The notes under the pieces are model-generated. The model was not told the DNA's origin. It ran no database searches and saw only the letters and a list, made by a program, of their open reading frames with translations. From positions 434,001 to 498,000 of the forward strand of contig NZ_JAKCFI010000001.1 in NCBI RefSeq assembly GCF_021412625.1: 64,000 nt of DNA, given 5' to 3'. The position numbers were made by a program, and so were the translations under genes. This DNA comes from Myxococcus stipitatus (lineage in GTDB: Bacteria > Myxococcota > Myxococcia > Myxococcales > Myxococcaceae). This document shows, in pieces, positions 19,540 through 27,552 of this stretch. The stretch's first letter is position 1, and each line of letters opens with the position of its first letter.

Positions 19540-20199
19540 CTAGTGGCCGCCGCCCTCGGAGGCGTTGAACATCGTCTTGGCGTACTGGAGGCCGATGCCA
19601 TAGCCGCCCGCGTGCACGGCCGCGATGCCGGTGGTGAGCGCGTAGGTGGCGCCGCGCGCCCAGTCGCGCTGCAGCTCCAACAGGTACTGCACGCTGGTCA
19701 TCGGCATGGCGCCCGCCTGGACCATCCGCTGCACGGCGCGCTCATGGGCCTCGTCCGACACGTCGCCGCATGCGTCGGTGATGACGTAGACCTGGAAGCC
19801 CTGGTCGATGGCCGACAGCGCCGGGCCGACGATGCAGACGCTCGTCCACAGGCCGGCGATGACCAGCCGGCCCTTGTCGAAGCGGTTGACCTGGTCCGTG
19901 ACGTTCGCGTCCTCCCACGCGTTCATCGTGGTGCGGTCCACCACCCGGGCCTCGGGGAAGACCTCCGTGAGCTCCGGGAACAGCGGGCCGGAGAAGCTCT
20001 TCTCCGCCACGGTGGTCAGCAGCGTGGGGACGCGGAAGCCGGCGGCGGCCTTGGCGATGAGCGCGGTGTTGTTGCGCAGCATCGCGATGTCGATGGAGCG
20101 CGTCGCGAACGCCATCTGCGACTGGTGGTCGATGAGGACGAGCGCGTGGTCGTCCGGGGTCAGCAGGTTCTTGCCGGGGGTCGGCCGGGCGTTGGGCAT
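19540..20199 (-). CDS. YcaC-type isochorismatase-family hydrolase
   Basis: 219 residues. The cysteine hydrolase fold is visible: the aspartate in ALVLIDHQSQMAF near residue 22, the lysine region (TVAEKSFSG) and the nucleophile cysteine in IAGLWTSVCIVGPAL near residue 120. The C-terminal extension with LLELQRDWARG and AAVHAGGYGIG is typical of the YcaC subgroup rather than true isochorismatases. The substrate is probably a small amide. ATG 20199 (MPNARP) gives the usual length; ATG 20232 is an in-frame alternative. Confidence 0.83.
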   Translation of the reverse strand: MPNARPTPGKNLLTPDDHALVLIDHQSQMAFATRSIDIAMLRNNTALIAKAAAGFRVPTLLTTVAEKSFSGPLFPELTEVFPEARVVDRTTMNAWEDANVTDQVNRFDKGRLVIAGLWTSVCIVGPALSAIDQGFQVYVITDACGDVSDEAHERAVQRMVQAGAMPMTSVQYLLELQRDWARGATYALTTGIAAVHAGGYGIGLQYAKTMFNASEGGGH

Positions 20200-20302
20200 G
20201 GGGGACTCTCGGGTGAGGGTGAGGGCCGCCATGGTGGGCGTCGCGCGCGGAGTTGGAAACACCCGGAAGAGCCGTGAACGACTCACCCAATCAGGGGAGG
20301 GC

Positions 20303-20692
20303 TCAGTCCTCGCGGCGCTCGTCGCTCGTGGGGGGAGGCTTGTGCGGTGTGAAGTCGACGACGCGCCTGCCGAACAGCCGGGCATCCAGCGAATAGGCGC
20401 CGGGGCCGAGCAGGGCCAGGGCGCAGGCGGACAGCAGGCGCACGCCCAGCGCCGCCCCGCCTGGCTGACCTCCCATGCCATGGATTGCATGGAATTGGAG
20501 CAGACAGCAGGCGAGCACGGAGATGGGCGTCAGGAATCCCAGACAGATGCCGAGTCCTGGAATGGCCAGCCATGGATGGACGGGCCGCGCGGCCGAGGGG
20601 TCGAGGAAGAACGACCATGCAACGGCGAGGCGCAGCAGGAACAGACCGATTCCCGCGGCACCCGCTGGGAACATCGAGAAGAGGCGTTGCAC
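20303..20692 (-). CDS. DoxX-family membrane protein
   Basis: 129 residues with about four hydrophobic helices. GIGLFLLRLAVAWSFF at the start and LGICLGFLTPISVLACCLL next are typical of the DoxX-like family, small quinone-linked or redox-associated membrane proteins of unclear role. A hydrophilic tail ends DERRED. It is the first gene of the minus-strand run that continues through the YcaC-type hydrolase, with a gap of 103 bases between them. Confidence 0.72.
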   Translation of the reverse strand: MQRLFSMFPAGAAGIGLFLLRLAVAWSFFLDPSAARPVHPWLAIPGLGICLGFLTPISVLACCLLQFHAIHGMGGQPGGAALGVRLLSACALALLGPGAYSLDARLFGRRVVDFTPHKPPPTSDERRED

Positions 20693-20738
20693 GGCGACAG
20701 GCTATCCGTGTCGCGTGGCTGGATGAATCTGCATCCCA

Positions 20739-20754
20739 GGGAGCGGGCGCTCCC
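20739..20754. promoter_or_regulatory. dyad in divergent DoxX/regulator spacer
   Basis: GGGAGCG-GG-CGCTCCC, a perfect 7-2-7 palindrome, lies in the 155-base spacer between the DoxX gene and the divergent response regulator. Its position suits an operator for a dimeric regulator controlling one or both genes; no binding evidence exists. Confidence 0.35.
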
Positions 20755-20847
20755 CATTTCGAGGGAGGACAGCGGCGCGTGTCTCGGGGGTGGGCGGCGC
20801 GCATCGCTTCATGGCGGGTGTGATGACGCGGATGATATCGTCACGAC

Positions 20848-21480
20848 ATGACCGCGATGGATTCGAACATCCGCATCCTGGTGGCCGACGACCATCCCCT
20901 GCTGCGCGAGGGCCTGAGCGGGATGATCGCCGGTCAGCCGGACATGACCCTGGTCGCCGAGGCGGAGAATGGTGAGCAGGCATTGCAAGCCTTCCGGGCG
21001 CACCAGCCCGACATCACGCTGATGGACGTGCAGATGCCGCGCATGGGCGGCATCGACGCCATCTCGGCGATCCGCTCGGAGTTCCCCTCGGCGCGCATCA
21101 TCGTGCTCACGACGTACCGGGGGGATGCCCAGGCGTTGCGCGCCATCAAGGCGGGGGCGTCCGGCTACCTGCTCAAGAGCATGTTGCGCAAGGACCTGGT
21201 GGAGACCATCCGCAGCGTCCACGCGGGGCGCCGCCGCATCTCCGCGGACATCGCGTCGGAGATGGCCGAGCACATGGCGGACGACGAGCTGACGACGCGC
21301 GAGCGCGACGTGCTGTGTCGCGTGGCCGCGGGCAACGCGAACAAGGAGGTCGCCGCGCAGATGGGCATCTCCGAGGAGACGGTCAAGACGCACATGAAGA
21401 ACGTCCTGACCAAGCTGGGCGCGAAGGACCGCACGCACGCGGTGGTGATGGCGCTCAAGCGGGGCATCATCGACATCTGA
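20848..21480 (+). CDS. NarL/FixJ-family response regulator
   Basis: 210 residues. The receiver domain (1-125) has the acidic pair in LVADDHPLL (14-15), phospho-acceptor Asp 60 in ITLMDVQMP and the lysine in YLLKSML. The C-terminal LuxR-type helix-turn-helix (about 145-205) has LTTRERDVLCRVAAGNANKE and ISEETVKTHMKNVLTKLGAK. It should be a phosphorylation-activated DNA-binding regulator. No histidine kinase is adjacent, so it is an orphan here. It is divergent from the DoxX/hydrolase cluster, which it may regulate. An alternative start is ATG 20857. Confidence 0.93.
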   Translation: MTAMDSNIRILVADDHPLLREGLSGMIAGQPDMTLVAEAENGEQALQAFRAHQPDITLMDVQMPRMGGIDAISAIRSEFPSARIIVLTTYRGDAQALRAIKAGASGYLLKSMLRKDLVETIRSVHAGRRRISADIASEMAEHMADDELTTRERDVLCRVAAGNANKEVAAQMGISEETVKTHMKNVLTKLGAKDRTHAVVMALKRGIIDI

Positions 21481-21501
21481 CGCGTCGCCGCGCGCCGGGG
21501 C

Positions 21502-22005
21502 TCAGCGCTGGCTGATGGGCTCCGGGTCGGCGGGTGCCTCGCGTGTCATCTCCACCATGGTGGGGCGCCAGCCGAGCCGGGCGAACATGCGCTGCGCGGG
21601 TTCGTTCCTCGCGGCGGTATGCAGCACGACCCGGGGGACGCCCAGCGCGGTGAGCCGGCGCATCAGCTCCTCGGCGAGCAGGGCGCCCACGCCGCCCTTC
21701 CGGGCCTTCGGCTCCACCCACAGGTCGTGGAAGGCGCCGGCGCTGTCCAACAGGGCGTTCCAGTCCACCGGCTCGACGCGACCATAGGCGTAGCCGACGA
21801 CCTCTCCGTCCAGCTCCGCGACGATGACGACGGCGTCCCTGCGTCGTGCCTCGCGTCCCAGCCAGGTCCGGTAGCCCGCCTCCACGTCATCCGGGAGCAT
21901 GAAGCGTTGGGCGTCGAACTCGTGGTGTTTGTGGGCCAGGGCGGCGCCCATGCGACCCAGGGCGGGCTCGTCGGCGGCGCTCGCGGCGCGAATCTTGAGA
22001 GGCAC
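21502..22005 (-). CDS. GNAT-family N-acetyltransferase
   Basis: 167 residues from a GTG start at 22005. The GNAT fold is visible: an N-terminal IRAASAADEPALGRM strand-helix, the central strand VVIVAELDGEVVGYAYG, the acetyl-CoA pyrophosphate loop in DLWVEPKARKGGVGALLAEEL, and VVLHTAARNEPAQRMFARLGW in the last helix. The substrate (small molecule or protein amine) is unknown. It is convergent with the response regulator gene. Confidence 0.82.
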   Translation of the reverse strand: MPLKIRAASAADEPALGRMGAALAHKHHEFDAQRFMLPDDVEAGYRTWLGREARRRDAVVIVAELDGEVVGYAYGRVEPVDWNALLDSAGAFHDLWVEPKARKGGVGALLAEELMRRLTALGVPRVVLHTAARNEPAQRMFARLGWRPTMVEMTREAPADPEPISQR

Positions 22006-22419
22006 GTGGATGCTCCGGTGAGGGGCCGCGCGGAGGGGCGCGGACGGGGGGCTTTTCTCATACCGCCGGGGGTGCAGGCGCGCCCGGGTTGCGCTCCGAC
22101 GTGTGTCATCCAGAGGGGGCTCCCGGTGTCCATGGGCGGACAGGTGCTCCGAGGTGTCGAGCACGGGACGGTGCGCGTCGAGATACCGGGACATGGTCAT
22201 CCGCGTCACCGCCACCGCCGACATGGGGCACGGGAGGCGCGTCCTGTCCGTGGATGAAGATGGCGCCGGAGGTCGTCGGCGGCTCAGTCGGGTGCGCGCC
22301 CGTCTCGACGCGGTGCGCGTGGGCCTGGGTTGCGCGAGCCTCATGACGTCTGTAGCCTGAGATCACATCCCGCGCGTTCGCGGTCGGTCTCGCCAGCCGG
22401 ACCCAACTCGGCGTCTCAT
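22006..22419. other. intergenic region between GNAT and HEAT-repeat genes
   Basis: About 410 bases between two divergent genes. Open frames exist on both strands but use codons that are rare here (AGA, TCA, CAT) and match nothing I know. Both promoters should be here; I cannot pick convincing core elements. Confidence 0.4.
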
Positions 22420-24192
22420 GTGTCCCTGCAGTCCCGTCTGGTGTGGTCCTCGCGCGAGAGTGTCGCCGCGCAGCTGGTTGCCCTCCTGGAAGAGTCACCC
22501 CGAGAGTCCATCGACCTGAGGTTTCGCTGCATCTCGTTGCTCGGCGTCTTCGGAAGCGATGCGCAGGTTCCGTTGCTGAAGGGGTTCGTCTTCGACCCGA
22601 CCGAGCCCTATCGCATCCGCCTCAACGCGTTGCGCGTGGCGACGAACCTCGGCATGACGCTCACTGGAGAGGAGTTCGTCCGGCTCATGGAGACGCCCGC
22701 CGGTGAGGGCGGCTGGACCCCGAACCTGTTCGGGCTCTTCGACTACGCGAGGCTCGCGTCCTTCGATGAGCCCATCCAGGGCGCGCTGCATCGCCTGTCT
22801 CCCGAGGACCGGAGCAAGCTCCTGCGCTCCCCAGGTTGGGTCCCGCAGCCTCCGGAGCTGGAGGCGTGGCTGTTCGAGCTGTGGTGCCATTCCGACCGTC
22901 ACCTGCTGGTGGCCCCGGACGCGAACGTGCCCGAGGGGGAAGAACTCAACGTCACCGTTGCGGTGTCCCGGCGTGAGCGTCCCGAGGCCTGGCGGCTGCT
23001 CGTTGAATGGAGCGAGGGACTGGGAGAGCGCCAACTGGAGGAACTGCTATCGCGCCTGCATCGTTGGGCTGGGCCGGAAGGGGTGGCGCGGCTCGCGAGC
23101 GCCTCCAGCGCCTTCCACGACTTCGTCGCGAGGCGGCTCTTGCTCCCGCTCGATGCGCTTCTGGCTCACTGGGGGGAGGAGGAGCTGCTGCGTCGCCTGG
23201 ACCGTGTCGTGCAGGCGGAGAACGTCTCGTCCATCGTGCCGCATGGCCTCGTGAGGGGCCCCCGGTTCTTCGATGAGGTCGTGGAGTTGATGGTGTCGTG
23301 GGAGGTCGCCCGACAGCGCGTGCTGTACCGACGCCTCTGTGACTTCGGCATCGCGTCGGAGGTGCGGTTCGACCTGTACCGCCGGCTTCGGAAGGACGCT
23401 CCATCCGCCGCCGCGTGCTGGATGCTCGTCGCATGGCGCTATCCCGACAACAGGGACCTCGTGCTGCGAATCCTCGAGAGGGTCATCACCCGTGCTCCGA
23501 TGCCCGAGGACCGTCCCGTGCTCCTGCTGGCGCTCCGGGAGACGGACGTGGCGGTGCAGCGCGCGGCGCTCTCGGCGTTGCTCGCGTTGGGCGAGAGCGG
23601 GCCGGGGTGGGTGGATCGACTCCAGTCCTTGTCCCACTCCGAGAGCCCGGAGGTCCGTGTCCTCGCGTTCGCGGGGTTGGCCCGACACGGCGCGCGAGAA
23701 GGGTTGGCGGCACTCCGGCGGATGGCCGTCGATGCGCCCGACTGGCACGTGCGGAGTGTCGCCATCGAGTGGCTCGGCGCCCTGGATGCCGAAGACAGCC
23801 GACCCTTGTTCGTGGACGTGCTCACCCAGGTGGTCGCGGGAACAGAAGGGGTCGACTCCGGGGGAACGAAGAATGGGTGGAGCGACACGGCGTTCGGAGC
23901 GCTCTCCCGGAGGGGGCGGGACGAAGACCTCTCCCTCCTGCTGGAGATGCGTCTGCGAGGCATCAGCACCCAGGCCGCCGACAACCACTTCAGGCACCAC
24001 CTGGCCCGCCAGGAAGGGGAGCCCGTCGGTGACTGGCCTCCGCGCAACACGGGCGACAGCTGGTGCGAGGGATGCCTGATGTACGAGCAGCCGGCGCGGA
24101 CACGCCCTAGTCCATCGAGCGGTCGTGACACGCCCGAGGGGCGCACCGGGCTCAACGGGACGCAGGCGCTCGTCCCGACGCGCCCGCGGTGA
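22420..24192 (+). CDS. HEAT-repeat-like protein
   Basis: About 590 residues, alpha-helical. Short repeated helical pairs are visible, for example ESIDLRFRCISLLGVFG near the start and, near residue 370-450, TDVAVQRAALSALLALGESG, SPEVRVLAFAGLARHG and WHVRSVAIEWLGAL, the spacing expected of HEAT/PBS-lyase-type repeats. It is probably a protein-binding scaffold. The start is uncertain: GTG 22420 or GTG 22441 fit the codon usage, and the in-frame TTG at 22330 precedes poor coding sequence. A CxxC (WCEGC) lies near the C-terminus. Confidence 0.7.
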   Translation: MSLQSRLVWSSRESVAAQLVALLEESPRESIDLRFRCISLLGVFGSDAQVPLLKGFVFDPTEPYRIRLNALRVATNLGMTLTGEEFVRLMETPAGEGGWTPNLFGLFDYARLASFDEPIQGALHRLSPEDRSKLLRSPGWVPQPPELEAWLFELWCHSDRHLLVAPDANVPEGEELNVTVAVSRRERPEAWRLLVEWSEGLGERQLEELLSRLHRWAGPEGVARLASASSAFHDFVARRLLLPLDALLAHWGEEELLRRLDRVVQAENVSSIVPHGLVRGPRFFDEVVELMVSWEVARQRVLYRRLCDFGIASEVRFDLYRRLRKDAPSAAACWMLVAWRYPDNRDLVLRILERVITRAPMPEDRPVLLLALRETDVAVQRAALSALLALGESGPGWVDRLQSLSHSESPEVRVLAFAGLARHGAREGLAALRRMAVDAPDWHVRSVAIEWLGALDAEDSRPLFVDVLTQVVAGTEGVDSGGTKNGWSDTAFGALSRRGRDEDLSLLLEMRLRGISTQAADNHFRHHLARQEGEPVGDWPPRNTGDSWCEGCLMYEQPARTRPSPSSGRDTPEGRTGLNGTQALVPTRPR

Positions 24193-24201
24193 GCCGGAGG
24201 T

Positions 24202-24699
24202 TCAGCGGGCGGCCTTGGGCTTCTGGACGTGGCGGCGCGCGCGGAACTCGGAGCGCAGCATGTCCATCATCCCCGCCCCGGCGATCCCCGCGATGGCCAG
24301 TCCGCCGAGCGTCACCGCGTAGCTGGCCACGCCCGCGTTGCCGCACTCGACGCAGGCGACCGCCGGGTCGTCCGGCTCGAAGTGCACCGGCAGCTTCGTC
24401 CCCGTCGCGTACTTGTGGGTCAGCCGCTGGGCCTCGCTCAAGGCCCCCGTGTCGTTGCCACCGAAGGAGATGGTGTCCGCCGTGTAGGGGTGGCCGGACA
24501 CCGCATACGTATAGCGGACCTCCGGATGGAAGCGCGTGTTGCGCCGGCTGTGCATCGTCTCCACCGTCGAGGACACGACCGTGCCCTCGGTGGTGGGCCA
24601 GCGCTGGCTCGCGTGCGCCCGGTACAGCATGCGACCGCCGCCAAAGGCCAGCATCGCGCCGAAGAGCAGCATCAACCCCGCCATCATCGCCTTCATCAT
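24202..24699 (-). CDS. DUF3592 membrane protein
   Basis: 165 residues with an N-terminal helix (GLMLLFGAMLAFGGGRML) and a second helix near residue 130 (YAVTLGGLAIAGIAGAGMM). In between is a beta-rich extracytoplasmic part with WPTTEGTVVSS and FHPEVRYTYAVSGHPYTAD, the pattern of DUF3592 proteins. Function is unknown. It is convergent with the HEAT-repeat gene and divergent from the CysQ-like gene. Confidence 0.75.
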   Translation of the reverse strand: MMKAMMAGLMLLFGAMLAFGGGRMLYRAHASQRWPTTEGTVVSSTVETMHSRRNTRFHPEVRYTYAVSGHPYTADTISFGGNDTGALSEAQRLTHKYATGTKLPVHFEPDDPAVACVECGNAGVASYAVTLGGLAIAGIAGAGMMDMLRSEFRARRHVQKPKAAR

Positions 24700-24772
24700 C
24701 GTCCTTCGTCCTTTTCGTCCCGCGCGGCCCGTGCCGCGTCACGGCGCCCCGGTGGGCATCCGTGGTTCACTT

Positions 24773-24785
24773 CATGCAGTGCATG
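24773..24785. promoter_or_regulatory. CATGCA-G-TGCATG dyad
   Basis: A perfect 13-base palindrome lies 74 bases upstream of the minus-strand DUF3592 start, in the spacer shared with the CysQ-like gene. It is a candidate operator half-way between the two divergent starts. Confidence 0.3.
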
Positions 24786-24828
24786 GGGCGAGCCACCCTG
24801 TTCCCGTCGCGGGCAATGCGTCCCGGCT

Positions 24829-24862
24829 GGGGCATTTCGCCCCGCGTGGGGCAAACCGCCCC
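24829..24862. promoter_or_regulatory. two tandem GGGGC-N5-GCCCC dyads
   Basis: GGGGCATTTCGCCCC (24829-24843) and GGGGCAAACCGCCCC (24848-24862) are near-identical 15-base units, each an inverted repeat with 5-base arms, separated by four bases. They end 69 bases before the CysQ-like start. Paired dyads of this kind suit cooperative binding by a dimeric regulator, or short tandem hairpins. Confidence 0.4.
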
Positions 24863-24931
24863 ATGGTCGCCCGCCGACTGGAGACATGCGGGCTCCCCGT
24901 GGAGAGCTATCGGGGGCAGACTGTCCCTCGC

Positions 24932-25765
24932 ATGGCTTCTTTCGATACCGAACGCGACACCGCTCGCCGCATCGCCCGCGAGGCGGGCAGGCTCCTGCTG
25001 GAGGTCTACGCCACGCCCTTCTTCGTGGAGCACAAGGCGGGAGGCCTGGGGCCCGTCACGGAGGCGGACACCCGCGCCAACGAGCTCATCGTCACGGCCC
25101 TGAAGCGGGCCTTCCCGGGCGACGGCGTCGTCGCCGAGGAGTCGGACAACGGCGCGGACGCCCGCCGCTTCGAGCGGTGCTGGTTCGTGGATCCGCTCGA
25201 CGGCACGCAGGAGTTCGTCAACCGCAACGGCGAGTTCGCCATCCACATCGGTCTGGCCGTCGGCGGGGAGGCGACGCTGGGCGTCGTCTACCGGCCGGTG
25301 GGGGACCGGCTCTACTCGGGCGTGGTGGGGCAGGGCGGCGACGTGGAGGTCGACGGCGAGCGCCGGCCGCTGCGCGTGTCGGACGTGGCGGAGCCCGCGC
25401 GGCTCCGGTTGGTGGTGTCGCGCTCCCACCGCTCGAAGCTGACGCAGCAGGTGGTGGCGCGGCTGGGCATCGAGCGGCAGCAGGAGTCCGGCTCGGTGGG
25501 CATCAAGTGTGGCCTGCTCGCCGAGGCCGCCGCGGACCTCTATCTCCACGTCAGCGACAAGAGCTATCGCTGGGACAACTGCGCGCCAGAGGCCGTGCTG
25601 CGCGCGGCGGGCGGCATCCTCACGGACCTGGGTGGCGCGCCGTACCGCTATGACGGCGTGGAGCTGCAGAACAAGCGCGGACTGCTGGCGTGCAACGCCG
25701 CCGCGTTCCCCCGCGTCCAGCCGGTGGTCGCGGACTTCGCGCGCGAGGCGGGGCTGCTCGGATAG
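24932..25765 (+). CDS. 3'(2'),5'-bisphosphate nucleotidase, CysQ-like
   Basis: 277 residues in the inositol-monophosphatase/CysQ fold. Metal-binding motifs are GDGVVAEESDN, WFVDPLDGTQEFVNRNGEF and YRWDNCAPEAVLRAAGG, in the order and spacing typical of PAP phosphatases, which remove the 3' phosphate from adenosine 3',5'-bisphosphate during sulfur assimilation. An inositol-phosphatase role cannot be excluded. ATG 24932 (MASFDTERD) is the first methionine after non-coding upstream sequence. Confidence 0.85.
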   Translation: MASFDTERDTARRIAREAGRLLLEVYATPFFVEHKAGGLGPVTEADTRANELIVTALKRAFPGDGVVAEESDNGADARRFERCWFVDPLDGTQEFVNRNGEFAIHIGLAVGGEATLGVVYRPVGDRLYSGVVGQGGDVEVDGERRPLRVSDVAEPARLRLVVSRSHRSKLTQQVVARLGIERQQESGSVGIKCGLLAEAAADLYLHVSDKSYRWDNCAPEAVLRAAGGILTDLGGAPYRYDGVELQNKRGLLACNAAAFPRVQPVVADFAREAGLLG

Positions 25766-25768
25766 TCG

Positions 25769-26326
25769 TCAGGTCCGCTCGGAGGCGCGCCGGAGCTCGG
25801 CGAACAGGCGCGCCAGGTCCTCGAGCTGGTAGTGCGCGTTGAGGCCGCTCGGATTGGGCAGCACCCACAGTCGCGTGTCGCCCAACGTCTCGGGTTGGAG
25901 CCCCAGCTCCGCCTTGGGGCGCCCGAAGGCGGTGCGGTAGGCGCCCACGCCCAGCACCGCCAGGAAGCGCGGCCGGTGGCGGCGCACCTTGGCCTCCAGC
26001 GCCTTGCCCCCCTCGCGCAACTCCGAATTCTCCAACTGGTCCGCGGTCGCGGTGGCGCGGTCCACGACGTTGGTGATGCCCAGGCCCCGCTCGAGCAGGA
26101 GGTCCTGTTCGGACGGGCGGAGCTGCCGCGGGGTGAAGCCCGACGCGTGCAGCGTGGGCCAGAAGCGGTTGCCCGGGCGGGCGAAGTGGTGGCGCATCAC
26201 CACCGAATAGAGGCTGGGGTTGATGCCGCAGAAGAGGACGCGCAGCCCGGGGGCGAGGATGTCGGGCATGGAGCGGCCGATGGCGGCGTCGAGCTGCTCG
26301 CGCGTGGGCCCGCGGGATGGAGGCAT
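25769..26326 (-). CDS. mug: G/U mismatch-specific DNA glycosylase
   Basis: 185 residues of the Mug branch of the uracil-DNA glycosylase superfamily, which removes U or ethenocytosine opposite G. The catalytic motif VLFCGINPSLYS is near residue 35, followed by HHFARPGNRFWPTLHASGF, and the closing motif LPNPSGLNAHY is near residue 160. The 20-residue front (MPPSRGPTREQLDAAIGRS) resembles longer actinobacterial and myxobacterial members. The ATG abuts a 16-base palindrome with no spacer, so no normal ribosome binding site is available. The stop is three bases from the convergent CysQ-like stop. Confidence 0.9.
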   Translation of the reverse strand: MPPSRGPTREQLDAAIGRSMPDILAPGLRVLFCGINPSLYSVVMRHHFARPGNRFWPTLHASGFTPRQLRPSEQDLLLERGLGITNVVDRATATADQLENSELREGGKALEAKVRRHRPRFLAVLGVGAYRTAFGRPKAELGLQPETLGDTRLWVLPNPSGLNAHYQLEDLARLFAELRRASERT

Positions 26327-26342
26327 GGGGCGATATCGCCCC
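26327..26342. promoter_or_regulatory. 16-bp perfect palindrome touching the mug start codon
   Basis: GGGGCGATATCGCCCC ends on the minus strand immediately before the mug ATG. In RNA it could fold over the ribosome binding region; in DNA it is a strong dimer-type site. It resembles the GGGGC-N5-GCCCC units at 24829-24862. Confidence 0.45.
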
Positions 26343-26349
26343 GTGCCCC

Positions 26350-26372
26350 GGACGAAGGCAATGACTTCGTCC
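26350..26372. promoter_or_regulatory. second inverted repeat upstream of mug
   Basis: Perfect 8-base arms GGACGAAG and CTTCGTCC with a 7-base centre lie eight bases from the palindrome adjoining mug, on the side away from the gene. The pair could form consecutive hairpins in the mug leader, or paired operator sites in the spacer shared with pfkB. Confidence 0.4.
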
Positions 26373-26497
26373 AGGGCGCCACGCGGGACGCTCGCGCGGC
26401 TGGTGGGAGGCCCCGAGGTGGGGCAGGCTCGGCCCCCCGTTCGCCCGACTCCCGGCGGACGGCCGACCCTTCCACCTCCGTCCGAGGAGCCCCGCCC

Positions 26498-27439
26498 ATG
26501 TCGCGTATCGTGACGCTGACGCTCAACCCGGCCATCGACGTGGCCACGTCGGTGCCGACCGTCACCCCGGAGCACAAGCTGCGCTGTGGCGCCGTGCGCA
26601 GGGACCCCGGGGGCGGCGGCATCAACGTGGCGCGCGTGGTGCGGGAGCTGGGCGGCGAGTCCATCGCCGTCTACACGCGCGGCGGCGCCACGGGGCTGTT
26701 GCTGGAGGAGCTGTTGGAGGAGAAGGGCCTGCTGCGCCGCTCGATTCCCGTGGAGGGCGGGACGCGCGAGAGCTTCACCGTGGCCGAGGGGACGAGCGCG
26801 CGCGAGTACCGCTTCATCCTCCCGGGGCCCGTGCTGTCCGAGAAGGAGTGGCAGCGCTGCCTGGACGCGGTGGCGGACGTGTCCGTGGGCGCCGCCTTCA
26901 TCGTCGCCAGCGGCAGCCTGCCCCAGGGCGTGCCCGACGACTTCTACGCGCGCGTGGCCCGGCTGGCCCGGCGCCTGGGCGTGCGCGCGGTGGTGGACAC
27001 CAGCGGGCCACCGCTGGCGGCGGCGCTGGAGGAGGGGGTGTACCTGGCCAAGCCCAACCGGCGGGAGCTGCGCGAGCTGACGGGGCTCGTGGCGGAGGAC
27101 CTGGCCACCCAGGCCGGCGCCGCGCGCGAGCTGGTGGCCCGGGGGAGCGCGGAGGTGCTGGCGGTGTCCATGGGCGCGGATGGCGCGCTCCTGACGACGC
27201 GGGACGGGCAGCTCCGGGCGACGACGCCCCCCATCGAGACGCACAGCTCCGTGGGGGCGGGGGACAGCTTCCTGGCCGGGCTGACGCTGGCGCTGGCGCG
27301 GGGGCGGCCCCACGACGAGGCCCTGAGGTGGGGCATCGCCTCCGGCACGGCAGCGCTCCTGTCCCAGGGGACGGACCTGTGTCGGCGGGCGGACGTCGAG
27401 CGCTTGTTCACCCAGGTGATACCCCTCCCCCTGACGTGA
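26498..27439 (+). CDS. pfkB: 6-phosphofructokinase 2 / PfkB-type sugar kinase
   Basis: 313 residues of the PfkB ribokinase-like family. It carries LTLNPAIDVATSV, KLRCGAV, the substrate-binding PGGGGINVARVVRELGG, ASGSLPQGVP, LAKPNRRELRELTG and the catalytic-base/anion-hole motif SVGAGDSFLAGL. The pattern is closest in my memory to Escherichia coli PfkB, the minor ATP-dependent phosphofructokinase, though 1-phosphofructokinase or tagatose-6-phosphate kinase activity is possible. A GAGGAG element lies nine bases before the ATG. Divergent from mug. Confidence 0.88.
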   Translation: MSRIVTLTLNPAIDVATSVPTVTPEHKLRCGAVRRDPGGGGINVARVVRELGGESIAVYTRGGATGLLLEELLEEKGLLRRSIPVEGGTRESFTVAEGTSAREYRFILPGPVLSEKEWQRCLDAVADVSVGAAFIVASGSLPQGVPDDFYARVARLARRLGVRAVVDTSGPPLAAALEEGVYLAKPNRRELRELTGLVAEDLATQAGAARELVARGSAEVLAVSMGADGALLTTRDGQLRATTPPIETHSSVGAGDSFLAGLTLALARGRPHDEALRWGIASGTAALLSQGTDLCRRADVERLFTQVIPLPLT

Positions 27440-27552
27440 GGGGCGTCCTCGGGTGACCCGGGGAGGGGGCGCCTCTCTGGCCAGGGGGCGACCGGGGGGC
27501 GGGGGGCACGCCGCCTCTTTCCTCGGGACAAGCAAGGCCGGGAACGGACAGA

